Source: Mycobacterium sp. WUMAC-067 (GTDB lineage: Bacteria > Actinomycetota > Actinomycetes > Mycobacteriales > Mycobacteriaceae). From it: a DNA stretch of 64,000 nt. Positions 42,803-55,280 of the stretch are shown piece after piece. The position numbers and the translations under genes were made by a program. The stretch covers positions 186,001 through 250,000 of the forward strand of contig NZ_JAEKMI010000002.1 of the NCBI RefSeq assembly GCF_020217485.1. The letters are read 5' to 3'. How positions within the stretch are numbered: position 1 is the stretch's first letter; each line of letters opens with the position of its first letter. The notes beneath the pieces are model-generated. The model searched no databases, was not told where the DNA came from, and saw nothing but the letters and a program-made list of their open reading frames with translations.

Positions 42803-44031
42803 GCGGCGGGCGTGAAGGTGACCGGAAGCTTGTTCGGCGACCGGAATGTGAGCCCGACGATCTTGGACTCCTCCCCGGTTCCGTCGTCGGGCACGAACGC
42901 CAAATCCTCGACGCGGTCGAACAGGCTGTTCAACATGACCCGCGTTTCCAGTCGCGCCAGATGCATGCCGAGGCACATGTGAATGCCGCCCGCGAAGGCG
43001 ATGTGGGCCTGGCGCGGGCGGCAGATGTCGAACGTGTTGGGGTCGCTCCAGCGGCTCTCGTCGCGATTGGCCGAACCCATACACATGTCGATCTGGGCGT
43101 TGGCCGGGATTGTCTTACCGCCGATTTCGACCTCCTCGGTCGTGGTGCGCATGACCATGGTCAGTGGCGTTTCGAAACGCAGGCCCTCCTCGATCGCCAT
43201 CGGCAGCAACGACCGGTCCCGGCGGACCATCGCCAGCTGCTCGGGGTGGGTCAGCAGCAGATAGAGCAGATTGCCCGACGAACGGTACGTGGTTTCCAGG
43301 CCGGCGGGAAGCAGCAATCGCAAGAAGGAGATGATGGCCTCGTCGGTGAGCTTCTCGCCGTCGATCTCCGCGGCGACCAGGTCGCCGATGATGCCATCGG
43401 TGAGCTTGCGCCTGCGCTGCTCGACCTGTTTGAGGAAATAGTCGTAGAGCTCCGTGGCGGCGTTCAACCCCGCCTCGATGTCGGTCGGGATCGAGATGAG
43501 GTCGAGCGATAGGCGGCGGAACAGGTCGAGATCTTCGGCGGGCAGACCGAGCAGCGTGGAGATGATCCGCGTCGGGAACTCGAAGGTCACCGCCTTCACC
43601 AGGTCCGCCTGGCCCTCGTTTTGGATTTCTTCGACGAGCTGATCGCACACCGGCCCGATGACCGATGGCTCCCACCGCGCCAGGGCGGTGGCGCGGAAGG
43701 CTTTGGCCACCAGATTGCGATGGTCGTGGTGTTCCCTGCCGCCCATCGCCAAAATGGTGTGTCCCATCACCAGCCCGATGGTCTTGTCGTAGGCGGCCGA
43801 CGTGAAGACCCGGTCATCGCGAAAAGCCTGGGACACACCGTCGTAACCGAACAGGACCCATTCGTCGTCGGGCCGCAATTCCTCCGGCAGCTGCCCGGAA
43901 TCGGCCAGGGAGCCATGCCAGACCGGGTCCGTGTGCCGCATGTATTCGAAAAAGGGATAGGGGCTGGTTTCGCCGGTGAAGTCGAGCGGGGGGACCACGG
44001 GCTGACCGTTCGGGTCAGTGCTGAGCGTCAT
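42799..44031 (-). CDS. Cytochrome P450
   Basis: P450 of 410 residues. The I-helix is [15 protein letters not shown], ExxR is in EEGLRFE and the heme loop is FAGGIHMCLGMHLAR. It is a paralog of the P450 at 17627-18835 with the same AGLETT variant of the I-helix. It is translationally coupled to the alcohol dehydrogenase. The divergent gap to the hydrolase-like gene holds an AGCTAT/ATAGC repeat at 44129-44149 and only a weak match to the 19-bp motif. Confidence 0.9.
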   Translation of the reverse strand: MTLSTDPNGQPVVPPLDFTGETSPYPFFEYMRHTDPVWHGSLADSGQLPEELRPDDEWVLFGYDGVSQAFRDDRVFTSAAYDKTIGLVMGHTILAMGGREHHDHRNLVAKAFRATALARWEPSVIGPVCDQLVEEIQNEGQADLVKAVTFEFPTRIISTLLGLPAEDLDLFRRLSLDLISIPTDIEAGLNAATELYDYFLKQVEQRRRKLTDGIIGDLVAAEIDGEKLTDEAIISFLRLLLPAGLETTYRSSGNLLYLLLTHPEQLAMVRRDRSLLPMAIEEGLRFETPLTMVMRTTTEEVEIGGKTIPANAQIDMCMGSANRDESRWSDPNTFDICRPRQAHIAFAGGIHMCLGMHLARLETRVMLNSLFDRVEDLAFVPDDGTGEESKIVGLTFRSPNKLPVTFTPAA

Positions 44032-44128
44032 CAGCGCTTCCTCCTGGAAACAACCGAGTAAGGCCGTTCGCGCGGACCGATTGACGACCGCCCGCTAGTC
44101 CACGGCGGGTTTGTACCGAGCGGAATTT

Positions 44129-44149
44129 AGCTATCATAGTATAAATAGC
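44129..44149. promoter_or_regulatory. AGCTAT...ATAGC inverted repeat in divergent gap
   Basis: GCTAT (44130-44134) and ATAGC (44145-44149) are inverted arms in an AT-rich stretch between the P450 and the hydrolase-like gene. The 10-mer TATAAATAGC also occurs at 61234-61243 in the GntR/CoA-transferase gap. Confidence 0.45.
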
Positions 44150-44291
44150 AACGAAGCCCAACGGCTTGCTGCGATCGTCGCGTCGGGAGTCTTCTCGCGC
44201 CGATGCCTACCTCGTCTGCCTCCGGCGAAAAGCTCAGGTCTACCTTGAAGGTGGTTTAGCGTGCATGACGAGCCGGAGAAATTGAGTAGGT

Positions 44292-45248
44292 ATGACACAG
44301 ACGAACCTGGCCCGGCCCCATGGCCTCACCCGCATCGACCCGGTATTGCGCGATGCCGCCGTTGAGTTAGGCGTCTTCGAGTTCCGCGCCGAGACGTTGG
44401 CCGCCGAGCGGGAGCACGCCAACCTGCTGGCCGCCCAGCGCGCCGCGGCGGCCGACACCGCTGGCGTCTTGATCGACTCCCGATCCATTGCCGGGCCGGG
44501 TGGCCAGTTGGGGCTTCGTTTGTACCGCGGCCGCACCGAATCCGCCGCGCCCCTGGTGGTGTACGCGCACGGCGGCGGGTTCGTCACCGGGAACCTGGAG
44601 ACAGACCATGCGCACTGCGTGGAGCTGGCCCGCGACGGCGGCTGTCTGGTGGTTTCCGTCGACTACCGGCTGGCGCCCGAAAATCCGTGTCCGGCCGCGC
44701 TGGACGACGTCGAAGCGGCCTTCCGCTACGCGGTCGACCACAGCGCGGAGCTGGACGCCGACGCCAGCCGCATCGCGGTCATGGGCCGGGACGCCGGCGC
44801 GGCGCTGGTCGCGAGCCTGACCCAGCGCATGTTCGACCAGGAAGGTCCACCCATCCTGATGCAGATCCTGCATCAGCCGATGCTCGACTCCGATGCCACG
44901 CCGTCGCGTCGCGAGTTCCAGCGCACCCCGGGTCTCAATGGTCCGGCCGTTAGCCGGGCCTGGAACCACTACCTCGGCCACGCCAGCGCCAGTGGGCAAC
45001 ACGTCCCCGCGCACCGGGCGAACCTCGAGGGGCTGCCACCCACGTTCGTCAGCTGCTCCGAAATCGATCCCTGCCGAGACGAGGCCATCGACTACGCCAA
45101 TCGGCTGCTGCATGCCTACGTCCACACCGAACTGCATGTGATTGCGGCGACCTTCAATGGCTTCGACTCGATGGTGCCGGATTGGATTGTTTCCCAGGAG
45201 AACCGGGCGCTGCACGCCCAGGCGGTACGCCGTGTGTTCGCCATGTAG
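44292..45248 (+). CDS. Hormone-sensitive-lipase-type hydrolase lacking Ser and His
   Basis: HSL-family alpha/beta hydrolase fold of 318 residues. The oxyanion motif HGGGFVTG starts at residue 93, SVDYRLAPENP follows, and the acid Asp259 is in EIDPCRDEA. The nucleophile motif GDSAGG reads MGRDAGAA with Asp167 for the Ser. The C-terminal His position reads ATFNGFDS with Asn289. Esterase activity by the usual triad is not expected; it may bind a ligand or have a new activity. Monocistronic, upstream of a FadE pair and divergent from the P450/alcohol dehydrogenase operon. Confidence 0.82.
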   Translation: MTQTNLARPHGLTRIDPVLRDAAVELGVFEFRAETLAAEREHANLLAAQRAAAADTAGVLIDSRSIAGPGGQLGLRLYRGRTESAAPLVVYAHGGGFVTGNLETDHAHCVELARDGGCLVVSVDYRLAPENPCPAALDDVEAAFRYAVDHSAELDADASRIAVMGRDAGAALVASLTQRMFDQEGPPILMQILHQPMLDSDATPSRREFQRTPGLNGPAVSRAWNHYLGHASASGQHVPAHRANLEGLPPTFVSCSEIDPCRDEAIDYANRLLHAYVHTELHVIAATFNGFDSMVPDWIVSQENRALHAQAVRRVFAM

Positions 45249-45257
45249 GAAGGGCTC

Positions 45258-45275
45258 GTCCGGGTAGACCCGGGC
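45258..45275 (+). terminator. Hairpin after the hydrolase-like gene
   Basis: CCGGGT-AG-ACCCGG with two more outer pairs (one G-U) forms a short GC-rich stem 10 bases after the stop codon. The loop is only 2 bases and no U-tract follows, so the terminator call is tentative. Confidence 0.35.
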
Positions 45276-45328
45276 GGTTTCCGCGATTCCCCGAGGCGCA
45301 CGTTCGGCACGGTTTTTACCGACCGAAC

Positions 45329-45347
45329 TCCGGTATCTCTTACCGTA
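45329..45347. promoter_or_regulatory. Possible operator, 19-bp palindrome (regulon motif copy 7, weaker)
   Basis: TCCGGTAT-CTC-TTACCGTA matches the motif consensus at 12 of 16 arm positions but lacks the invariant TAC at the left end. It lies 124 bases upstream of the FadE pair. Confidence 0.4.
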
Positions 45348-45470
45348 TCGCCCGTTGCTAACATCGGAATCGCCAGCCAACCGAGGACCGATCGGGCGGA
45401 TGATCAAATACCCAAACCGTTTCCGTTGCACCCGCAGCGATCGAATGTCAAGAAGGATCCCCTCGGCGCC

Positions 45471-46618
45471 ATGACCACCATCGACTCTCCCGAAAAGATC
45501 CTTTTCACCTCGACCACCCAAGCCTTTCTCGAAAAGGAGGCGCCGCTGCGTCGGGTGCGGGAGCTACACGCCGAGGGCGCGTCGTTTGACCCCGCGTGGT
45601 GGCGGCGCGCCGCGGAGCTCGGCTGGGCGGGGCTGCTCGTCCCGGAGGAGCTGGGCGGGGGAAGCGTGTCGGAGAGCGGGTTTGCCGACCTGGCGACGGT
45701 CGCCGAGCAACTCGGAAAGACGGTGGCGCCCGGGCCGCTGTATCCGGTCAGCACCGTCCTGTCGGCGCTCGCCGACTGCACGAACTCGGCCGCGCACAGC
45801 GACGCCATCGAGGCGCTGATAGCGGGTGAAACGGTGGCGTCGTGGGCGGTTTGTGAGCCCGGCCAGGGGTGGGCGCCGCTCGATCCCTCGGTGACGGCCA
45901 CCGAGACCGACGCCGGCTACCGCATCGACGGCATCAAGGACCGCGTCGAGGCGGGCGCCCAGAGCGCGGCGCTGCTGGTGGTGGCGCGCAGCGGGGCGAA
46001 TGCCGCTGAGATTCGCCAGTTTCTGGTCCCGACGGACGCGTCCGGCGTCAGCATCGAGCCCCAGCAGTCGGTGGACCTGGTCAAGCAATACGCGCGCGTG
46101 CGTTTCGACGGTGTCGTCGTACCACGGTCCGCGGCGGTCGGCACCGCCGACGAGACGGCCGCGCTGGTCGATCGACAAAGCCAGATAGCCCAGGTGTTGC
46201 AATGCGCCGAGGTGGTCGGCGTCCTGCAGACGGTGTTCGACTTCACCACCCAGTGGGCGCTGGACCGGCACACATTCGGCCGGCCGCTGGCGTCGTATCA
46301 GGCCCTCAAACACAAGTTCGCCGATATGAAGCTGTGGCTGGAGGCCTGCCGGGCCACCACGTGGGCGGCGGTGGACGACGTGGCCGCCCGCGCGCCGCAA
46401 GCGGGTTTGTCGGCCAGCATCGCGAAGTCCTACGTGGGGGAGATGGCCGGCCAGATCGTCCAGGCCTGCGTGCAGATGCACGGCGGCATCGGCGTCACCT
46501 GGGAGCATGACCTGCACCTGTATCTTCGCCGGGTTGCGTTGTACCGCGGCATGTTTGGGACGCCGGAGGAACATAACCTGCGGGTGTACGAGTTCGAAAA
46601 GGCGGGTCGTTCGGACAG

Positions 46619-46622
<4 letters not shown>
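45471..46622 (+). CDS. Acyl-CoA dehydrogenase, short subunit type
   Basis: Acyl-CoA dehydrogenase-like protein of 383 residues. It lacks the Ser-Glu-Pro-x-x-Gly-Ser-Asp motif in the middle domain (the segment reads WAVCEPGQGWAP). The C-terminal part has DRHTFGRPLASYQALKHK and QMHGGIGVTWEHDLHLYLRR, typical of the short partner in mycobacterial heteromeric FadEs. The ATG was chosen over a start 45 bases earlier; AGAAGGA precedes it at long spacing. It overlaps the long subunit gene by ATGA. Confidence 0.86.
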
Positions 46623-50233
<3,611 letters not shown>

Positions 50234-51442
50234 TCAGGCCGAGACGGGCTTTTTTGAAGCCGGCGCGGAAACCTTCATCAGCTTCATCAGGTTGCCGCCC
50301 ATGATCTTTGCCTTGTCCTCGTCGCTGAAGTCGGCCAGCTCGTCGACGAAGGTGATCGGGTCTTTCAAGCCCTCGGGGTGCGGCCAGTCCGATCCGAAGA
50401 CCACCCGGTCCGTGCCCACCATGTTGACGATCTCGGTGAACCGGTCCTCCCAGAACGGGCTGACGTACACGCACCGCTTGAACGTCTCGATCGGGTCCTC
50501 GGCGAACGCTTGCGGCATCTTCTTGTAGACGCCCTTGAGGCCCCGGAACAGGGTCGGCACCCAGTCGGCGCCATTCTCGATCGACAGTATCCGCAGGTCA
50601 GGGTTGCGGGTCAGCGCGCCATGGCAGATCAGGGCGCCAAACGCGTCCTCGATCGGGCGATGGCCCATGGCCAGGCTGCGGAAGGCGGTCGGCTTGAACG
50701 GCAGGAACTCGTCGCCCGGCTCCCAGATGTTGAGCAACTCGGAGTAGCCGCTATCCGAAGCGTGCATCGAAACGGGGATCTCGGCGCGCACGCAGGCCTG
50801 CCAGAACGGATCGAACTCTTCGAGCCCGAACGACCGGCTGCCGCGGTAGCCGGGCACCGGCGCCGGACGCACCAGGACGGTGCGGGCGCCGCGCTCCAGG
50901 CACCACTGCAATTCCTCGAGCGCGCGGTCGACGATCGGCAGGGTGATCACCGGGGTGGCGAAGATGCGGTCCTGGTAGTTGAACGACCACTGCTCGTACA
51001 TCCACTCGTTGAGCGCGTGGATGACGTCATGGGTCATCTCCGGGTCGTCCTTCATGCGCTCCTCGACGAGGCTGGCCAGTGTCGGGAACATCAGCGCGAA
51101 GTCGATGCCGAGTTCGTCCATGACCTCCAGGCGTGCGCCCGGTTCGCGGAAGGCAGGGATGGCTTTCATTGGCTCGCCGAGGATTTCGCGGTAGCTCTTG
51201 CCCTGCGAGCCGTGGCGGAAGTAGTCCTCCTGGGCGCCCGGGCGGGCCACCACTTCGAACGTCGGGTTCGGGATGTATTCGCTGATGTGGCCGCGCACAA
51301 CGATCTTGGTGCGGCCGCGGACCTGGACGTAGTCGATGACGTTCTTGCGTTTGTCCGGCAGGAACTTGGTCAGCGCTTCCTGCGGCTCGTACATGTGGTT
51401 GTCCGCGTCGAAAACGGGGAAGGGAAGCTCGCGAGACGGCAT
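50234..51442 (-). CDS. Amidohydrolase-fold metal-dependent hydrolase/decarboxylase (PF04909 type)
   Basis: TIM-barrel protein of 402 residues. The N-terminal metal motif reads DADNH (Asp for the first His of HxH); MHASDSG and FGSDWPHPEG are the later sites. It is a paralog of the enzyme at 9236-10438 and shares D-x-DNH-x-YEP, RPAPVPG and the SDWPH end. The ATG was chosen because AAGGAG lies 7 bases upstream. It probably follows the TetR-hotdog regulator on the same strand; the 81-base gap carries the palindrome at 51481-51495. Confidence 0.83.
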   Translation of the reverse strand: MPSRELPFPVFDADNHMYEPQEALTKFLPDKRKNVIDYVQVRGRTKIVVRGHISEYIPNPTFEVVARPGAQEDYFRHGSQGKSYREILGEPMKAIPAFREPGARLEVMDELGIDFALMFPTLASLVEERMKDDPEMTHDVIHALNEWMYEQWSFNYQDRIFATPVITLPIVDRALEELQWCLERGARTVLVRPAPVPGYRGSRSFGLEEFDPFWQACVRAEIPVSMHASDSGYSELLNIWEPGDEFLPFKPTAFRSLAMGHRPIEDAFGALICHGALTRNPDLRILSIENGADWVPTLFRGLKGVYKKMPQAFAEDPIETFKRCVYVSPFWEDRFTEIVNMVGTDRVVFGSDWPHPEGLKDPITFVDELADFSDEDKAKIMGGNLMKLMKVSAPASKKPVSA

Positions 51443-51480
51443 GGCGATCTCCTTGCAAAGATTCTGAATTCTCACTGCCC

Positions 51481-51495
51481 GGTAACGACGTTACC
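51481..51495. promoter_or_regulatory. Perfect 15-bp palindrome, candidate operator of the TetR-hotdog protein
   Basis: GGTAACG-A-CGTTACC is a perfect inverted repeat 39 bases before the amidohydrolase ATG and 29 bases after the TetR-hotdog stop. A half-site, GGTTACC, is at 52602-52608 before the regulator gene itself. Confidence 0.6.
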
Positions 51496-51523
51496 ACTCC
51501 TGGGCAACGAGGTATACCCGCGC

Positions 51524-52555
51524 CTACCCGTCCGCCTGCGGCCCGATGGTCGGCGTTGTGCCGTTGATGATGGCGAAGTTCACGGTGGCGGTGGCGAGCA
51601 GTTCGTCGTCGCCGTCCCCGAAGATGTCCACCTGCATCACCATCGCCCGCCGTCCGGATCGCAACACCTTGGGCACCGCGAACGCCGCGCCCTGCCGGAC
51701 GGGTCGCAGGTAGCGGACAAACAGATCCGAGGTCGTCATCGTGGTGCCGGGCTCCAAATACTCCAGCCCGAATTGCCCGCCCGCCACGTCCACCAGCGTC
51801 GCGATCAGGCCCCCCTGCAGGGCGCCGGACGTGTTGACCACCTGCGGGCTGACCGGCATGGTCATGGCGAATTCACCGTTGCGGCTTCCCGGGCGCATGC
51901 CGATCTGAGCGAACAGCTCGGCCAGCGACGGGACCGTCGACTCTTCGTCGGTTTCGCGGATGCCGAGGGCGCGGCTGCAGAAGTCGTAGAGGTGGCCGGT
52001 ATCGACGGGTGCGCCGTTCAATTCCGAACCCAGCCAATGCAATCGCTGCGCGCCCATCACCGTCTGCATGACGATGGCGGCCGACGCGCCGACGTCCAAT
52101 CCGGGGTTGAAGACCCCTTCGGTGATGCCCTGCCCGACGATGTCGCGAATCAGCCGGTGCAACGGTGAGAGCACGCGGGCGTAATCGCGGGGACGGGTCT
52201 CGGCCAGGTGCTGGTTGTACAGGGTCAGCGCCCGATTCAGGCTGTCCTGGGTGCTCGATTCCGGTTGCTGGCTGAGCCGGTCGATCAGCAATTTCAAGGC
52301 CGAGGTGCTGTCCAGCCCGTCGGTCTCAGCGCGCCACGCCTGCACCGATTGGGCGATGGTTCGGTCGAACAGCGCCAGCAGCAGTTCGTCCTTGCTGGCG
52401 AAGTGTTGGTAGAAGGCCCGCAGCGAAGTCTTGGAGCGTGCCACGACCTCCTGCACGGTGAAGTCGGTGCGTCCCGTTTCCCCCAGAATCGCGACGGCGG
52501 TCTTGATGAAGCGGTCGCCGCGCGTCACTTCGGCTTCCTCATTAGGGGCGGTCAT
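51524..52555 (-). CDS. TetR regulator fused to a hotdog thioesterase-like domain
   Basis: Protein of 343 residues, against about 200 for a normal TetR. Residues 10-60 are the helix-turn-helix (VQEVVARSKTSLRAFYQHF) and 65-200 the helical TetR domain. From about 205 to 335 a PaaI-type hotdog domain follows: VNTSGALQGGLIATLVDVAGG and later YLRPVRQG and ATATVNFAII. The hotdog HGG His is Gln247, while Asp256 is kept. The domain may sense an acyl-CoA, as the hotdog domain of FapR senses malonyl-CoA, rather than hydrolyse it. No stop or frame change separates the parts. It precedes the amidohydrolase on the same strand. Confidence 0.85.
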   Translation of the reverse strand: MTAPNEEAEVTRGDRFIKTAVAILGETGRTDFTVQEVVARSKTSLRAFYQHFASKDELLLALFDRTIAQSVQAWRAETDGLDSTSALKLLIDRLSQQPESSTQDSLNRALTLYNQHLAETRPRDYARVLSPLHRLIRDIVGQGITEGVFNPGLDVGASAAIVMQTVMGAQRLHWLGSELNGAPVDTGHLYDFCSRALGIRETDEESTVPSLAELFAQIGMRPGSRNGEFAMTMPVSPQVVNTSGALQGGLIATLVDVAGGQFGLEYLEPGTTMTTSDLFVRYLRPVRQGAAFAVPKVLRSGRRAMVMQVDIFGDGDDELLATATVNFAIINGTTPTIGPQADG

Positions 52556-52801
52556 CGGCGCTGGTCCCTTCCGTGGCGCAATCCTTGCGCTCCGAGAATG
52601 AGGTTACCGCGCTTCGTGGCGTGTCCGCGATGCCCAGGACCGGCCGCCGTCCCCCCTGGTGACGGCGCACCGCCCCGCCGCACGCAAATCGACCGGGCCG
52701 ACCCCCATTTTCACGGTGCGTTTGTTGACGTCACATTTGATTTTGCTGTCATTGAAATTCTCGATGCGGCCGAATATGCCCGCTGACCAACGGTCCGACG
52801 C

Positions 52802-54310
52802 TCAGCCGCCGCGGGCCTCGATCATCGCCGAGCGGTTCACCTTGGTGGCTGCGGTGCGCGGTATCGCGTCGACGAATTCGACCGTCTTGGGCGCCTTGTA
52901 GGGCGCAAGGCGGCTCTTGGCGTACTCGATCACGTCCCGTTCGGTGAGGGGCTCGGCGCCGTCGGCGTCGGCGCGCTGGATCACCGCGTGCACGCGGCGC
53001 CCCCACTGCGGATCGGCAAGGCCGATCACGACGACGTCGGCGATTCCGGGGTGGCCGGCCAGCGCCGACTCGACTTCGGCCGGAAAGACATTGGCGCCGC
53101 CGCTGACGATCATGTCCACACGGCGGTCCACGATGTAGAGAAAGCCGTCCTCGTCGAGGTGGCCCATGTCCCCGGCGGAGCGGAAGCCGTCCTCCGTCGA
53201 CGGAAGCGGGGGCGCCCCACCCAGGTAGCGGTACCCCGCGCTCATCGGCGCTCGCAGGTACACGTCCCCGTCCTCGCCGGGTCCCAGCGGCCGCTTCTCG
53301 GCGTCCAGAATGCGGATCTCGGTGTCCCGGAAACCGCGACCCACGCTGCCCGGGTGGGCAAGCCACTCGTCGCCGCGCAGCGCTGTGAGCCCCAGGTTTT
53401 CGGTCATGCCGTACGCCGTCACGATCTGCTCCGGGCTGAGCAGTTCGAACCAGGTGTGCAGCAGCGACGGCGGCATCACCGCGGCGCCCTGCAGGATGAA
53501 CACGATGCTGGACAGGTCGCGCTCCCGGACGTCGGGCCGGGCCGCGATGCGCGCCAGCATGGTGGGCGTCGCGGTGAAATTGGTGATCCGGAAGCGCTCG
53601 ATTACGTCGAGAGCCAATGCGGCGTCGAACTTTTCGAGTATCACCAGATGGTCGCCCGCCAGCAGCATGAGGAAGGTGGCGAAGCCGTTGGTGTGATACA
53701 TCGGCGCGGGCACCATGATCGTCTGTGGCTGGGAAACCGGTGTCCAGTTCGACAGGAACGGTTCGCCCTGCTGGGGGACCCACAGCGACGGCGCCAGGTT
53801 CAGGATCACCTTGGGCACGCCGGTGGAACCGCTGCTGCAGATTCCGTTGGCGGTGGGGGAGACGGCCACCGGCAGGGGACCGTCGGACTCGCCGGCCGCG
53901 CGGGTGTCGAGTTCCCAGCGGCTCTTTTCGTCGACGACGACGACGGGATCGATCACCTCGCGTACCCGGTCGCGCTCCCACTCGGGAAGATCCCAGTGCA
54001 TGGGCACCGGAACCGCGCCGATCTTCCAGCACCCCAGCGTCGCCAGCACAAGATGCGCGGAGTTCGGGATGGCAAGGGCCACAAGGGAACCGGTCGCGGC
54101 CCCGTTGGCGGCAAGGGCCCGACCCCACTGGTTGGCGCGGGCGTCGAGCTCGCCGAATGTCAGCGTATGCGCGGTGCCGTCGAGCGCCACGATCGTGACG
54201 CCGGTATCGTCCGGACGTTGTTCGGCGAGCTCTTGCAGCTTGGTTCCGAACGGAACTCCGTCCGCGAACGGGTTTTCCGCCGCGTCGGCCGCGACGGGTT
54301 CGCTACTCAC
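52802..54310 (-). CDS. AMP-dependent acyl-CoA ligase
   Basis: ANL-superfamily ligase of 502 residues from a GTG start. The P-loop SSGSTGVPK, the acceptor AYGMTENLG, the hinge VDRRVDMIVSGGANV and the C-terminal Lys in RTAATKVNRS are present, so it should be active. It activates a carboxylic acid of unknown nature. It is the last gene of the four-FadE operon. A micro-ORF bridges the gap from the FadE gene upstream and overlaps its GTG. Confidence 0.9.
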   Translation of the reverse strand: MSSEPVAADAAENPFADGVPFGTKLQELAEQRPDDTGVTIVALDGTAHTLTFGELDARANQWGRALAANGAATGSLVALAIPNSAHLVLATLGCWKIGAVPVPMHWDLPEWERDRVREVIDPVVVVDEKSRWELDTRAAGESDGPLPVAVSPTANGICSSGSTGVPKVILNLAPSLWVPQQGEPFLSNWTPVSQPQTIMVPAPMYHTNGFATFLMLLAGDHLVILEKFDAALALDVIERFRITNFTATPTMLARIAARPDVRERDLSSIVFILQGAAVMPPSLLHTWFELLSPEQIVTAYGMTENLGLTALRGDEWLAHPGSVGRGFRDTEIRILDAEKRPLGPGEDGDVYLRAPMSAGYRYLGGAPPLPSTEDGFRSAGDMGHLDEDGFLYIVDRRVDMIVSGGANVFPAEVESALAGHPGIADVVVIGLADPQWGRRVHAVIQRADADGAEPLTERDVIEYAKSRLAPYKAPKTVEFVDAIPRTAATKVNRSAMIEARGG

Positions 54311-54348
54311 CTGCGCCGTTCCTCCTCAATCATCGTGCGGCGGCTCAC
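54307..54348 (-). CDS. MIRU-type micro-ORF, 13 residues, degenerate
   Basis: Micro-ORF of 13 codons, MSRRTMIEEERRR. Its GTG overlaps the stop of the FadE gene upstream and its TGA overlaps the GTG of the CoA ligase. The Glu codons GAGGAGGAA lie 10 bases before the ligase start and act as its Shine-Dalgarno sequence. It is the shortest and most diverged copy in the window. Confidence 0.5.
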   Translation of the reverse strand: MSRRTMIEEERRR

Positions 54349-55280
54349 GCGGATACCGGCTCGCTGAACAGCGTCTCCAGCGACCCGTCCGACACGCTGG
54401 GGATCAGGCGCAGGGCGAGTTCCTCGGTGCCCAGCGGCAACCGGATCAGCGGCTGGGTGTGCCGGTCGAGCACGCTGACGTCGGACTCGTCGCAGAAACC
54501 CAGGGCTCCGAGTAACTGGTGCGACGTGCGCATCACCTGCCGCGCGGTGTCGGCGGCTTTGAGCCGAAGGACCAGGGCGTCGGCCGAATGGATCTGCGAC
54601 GGCAGCGATTCGGGTCGGCAGATCGTATATTTCGCGAGTTCGTGCAGCCCGCGCACCGCGACGGCGGCGTCCGCGACGGCAAACCTGACGGCCTGAAAGT
54701 CCGCGAGCGGCTTGCCGAACTGAATCCGGGCGCGCACGTGTTCGGTGACAATCTGCAACGACTGCTGCACCGCTCCCAGAATCCGCCATGATCCCAGCAC
54801 GAGATGAAGATTAACGTCGGCGGCTCCGACGCTTCCCTCGGGTGCGCCCAGGGTGGCCGGAACCAGGAACGGCCCCAGCTTGGCGCCGGTCCGCGCCGCC
54901 GGCTGCGGCCGGTACCGGTTGCCGTCCAGGTCCGCGGCGATCCAGTCGCCGGCCAGATCTCCGTGGTCGATGCGCGGGGCCTTCGGATTCACCAGGGCCA
55001 GGCGCGCGCCGTCGATCGACAGCAGCTCCTCCACCAGTGGATAGGGCAGCACTGTGGCGCCGGCGGCCTGGCACAGCACCGCGGCAGCCAGCAGATCGTC
55101 CGGGGCCGAGCGCACGTCGAGGTCGAACGCGCCCACCTCGTTCAACGCGGCGCGCGCCGCGTCGCGGACGGTGTCGTCGGCCTCGGCGCGCAGCGCGGCC
55201 GGCGGTCCACCCAATCGGGTTAGTCGCTTGCCCGCGACCGCGGCGAAATCGCTGATGTCTTGTGGCAGATCGGTTTTCAT
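54345..55280 (-). CDS. Acyl-CoA dehydrogenase, short subunit type
   Basis: Acyl-CoA dehydrogenase-like protein of only 311 residues. The N-terminal domain is shortened and the middle-domain flavin motif is absent. The C-terminal domain is clear (HVRARIQFGKPLADFQAVRF; HQLLGALGFCDESD). It overlaps the next FadE gene upstream by ATGA and probably partners a long subunit of this operon. It is shorter than its counterparts, so part of its function may depend on the partner. Confidence 0.8.
   Translation of the reverse strand: MKTDLPQDISDFAAVAGKRLTRLGGPPAALRAEADDTVRDAARAALNEVGAFDLDVRSAPDDLLAAAVLCQAAGATVLPYPLVEELLSIDGARLALVNPKAPRIDHGDLAGDWIAADLDGNRYRPQPAARTGAKLGPFLVPATLGAPEGSVGAADVNLHLVLGSWRILGAVQQSLQIVTEHVRARIQFGKPLADFQAVRFAVADAAVAVRGLHELAKYTICRPESLPSQIHSADALVLRLKAADTARQVMRTSHQLLGALGFCDESDVSVLDRHTQPLIRLPLGTEELALRLIPSVSDGSLETLFSEPVSA

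Noticed and set aside
44123-44141. A further copy of the 19-bp motif in the P450/hydrolase gap
   Set aside because: About 10 of 16 arm matches with a poor left arm; the AGCTAT/ATAGC repeat there is a better candidate.
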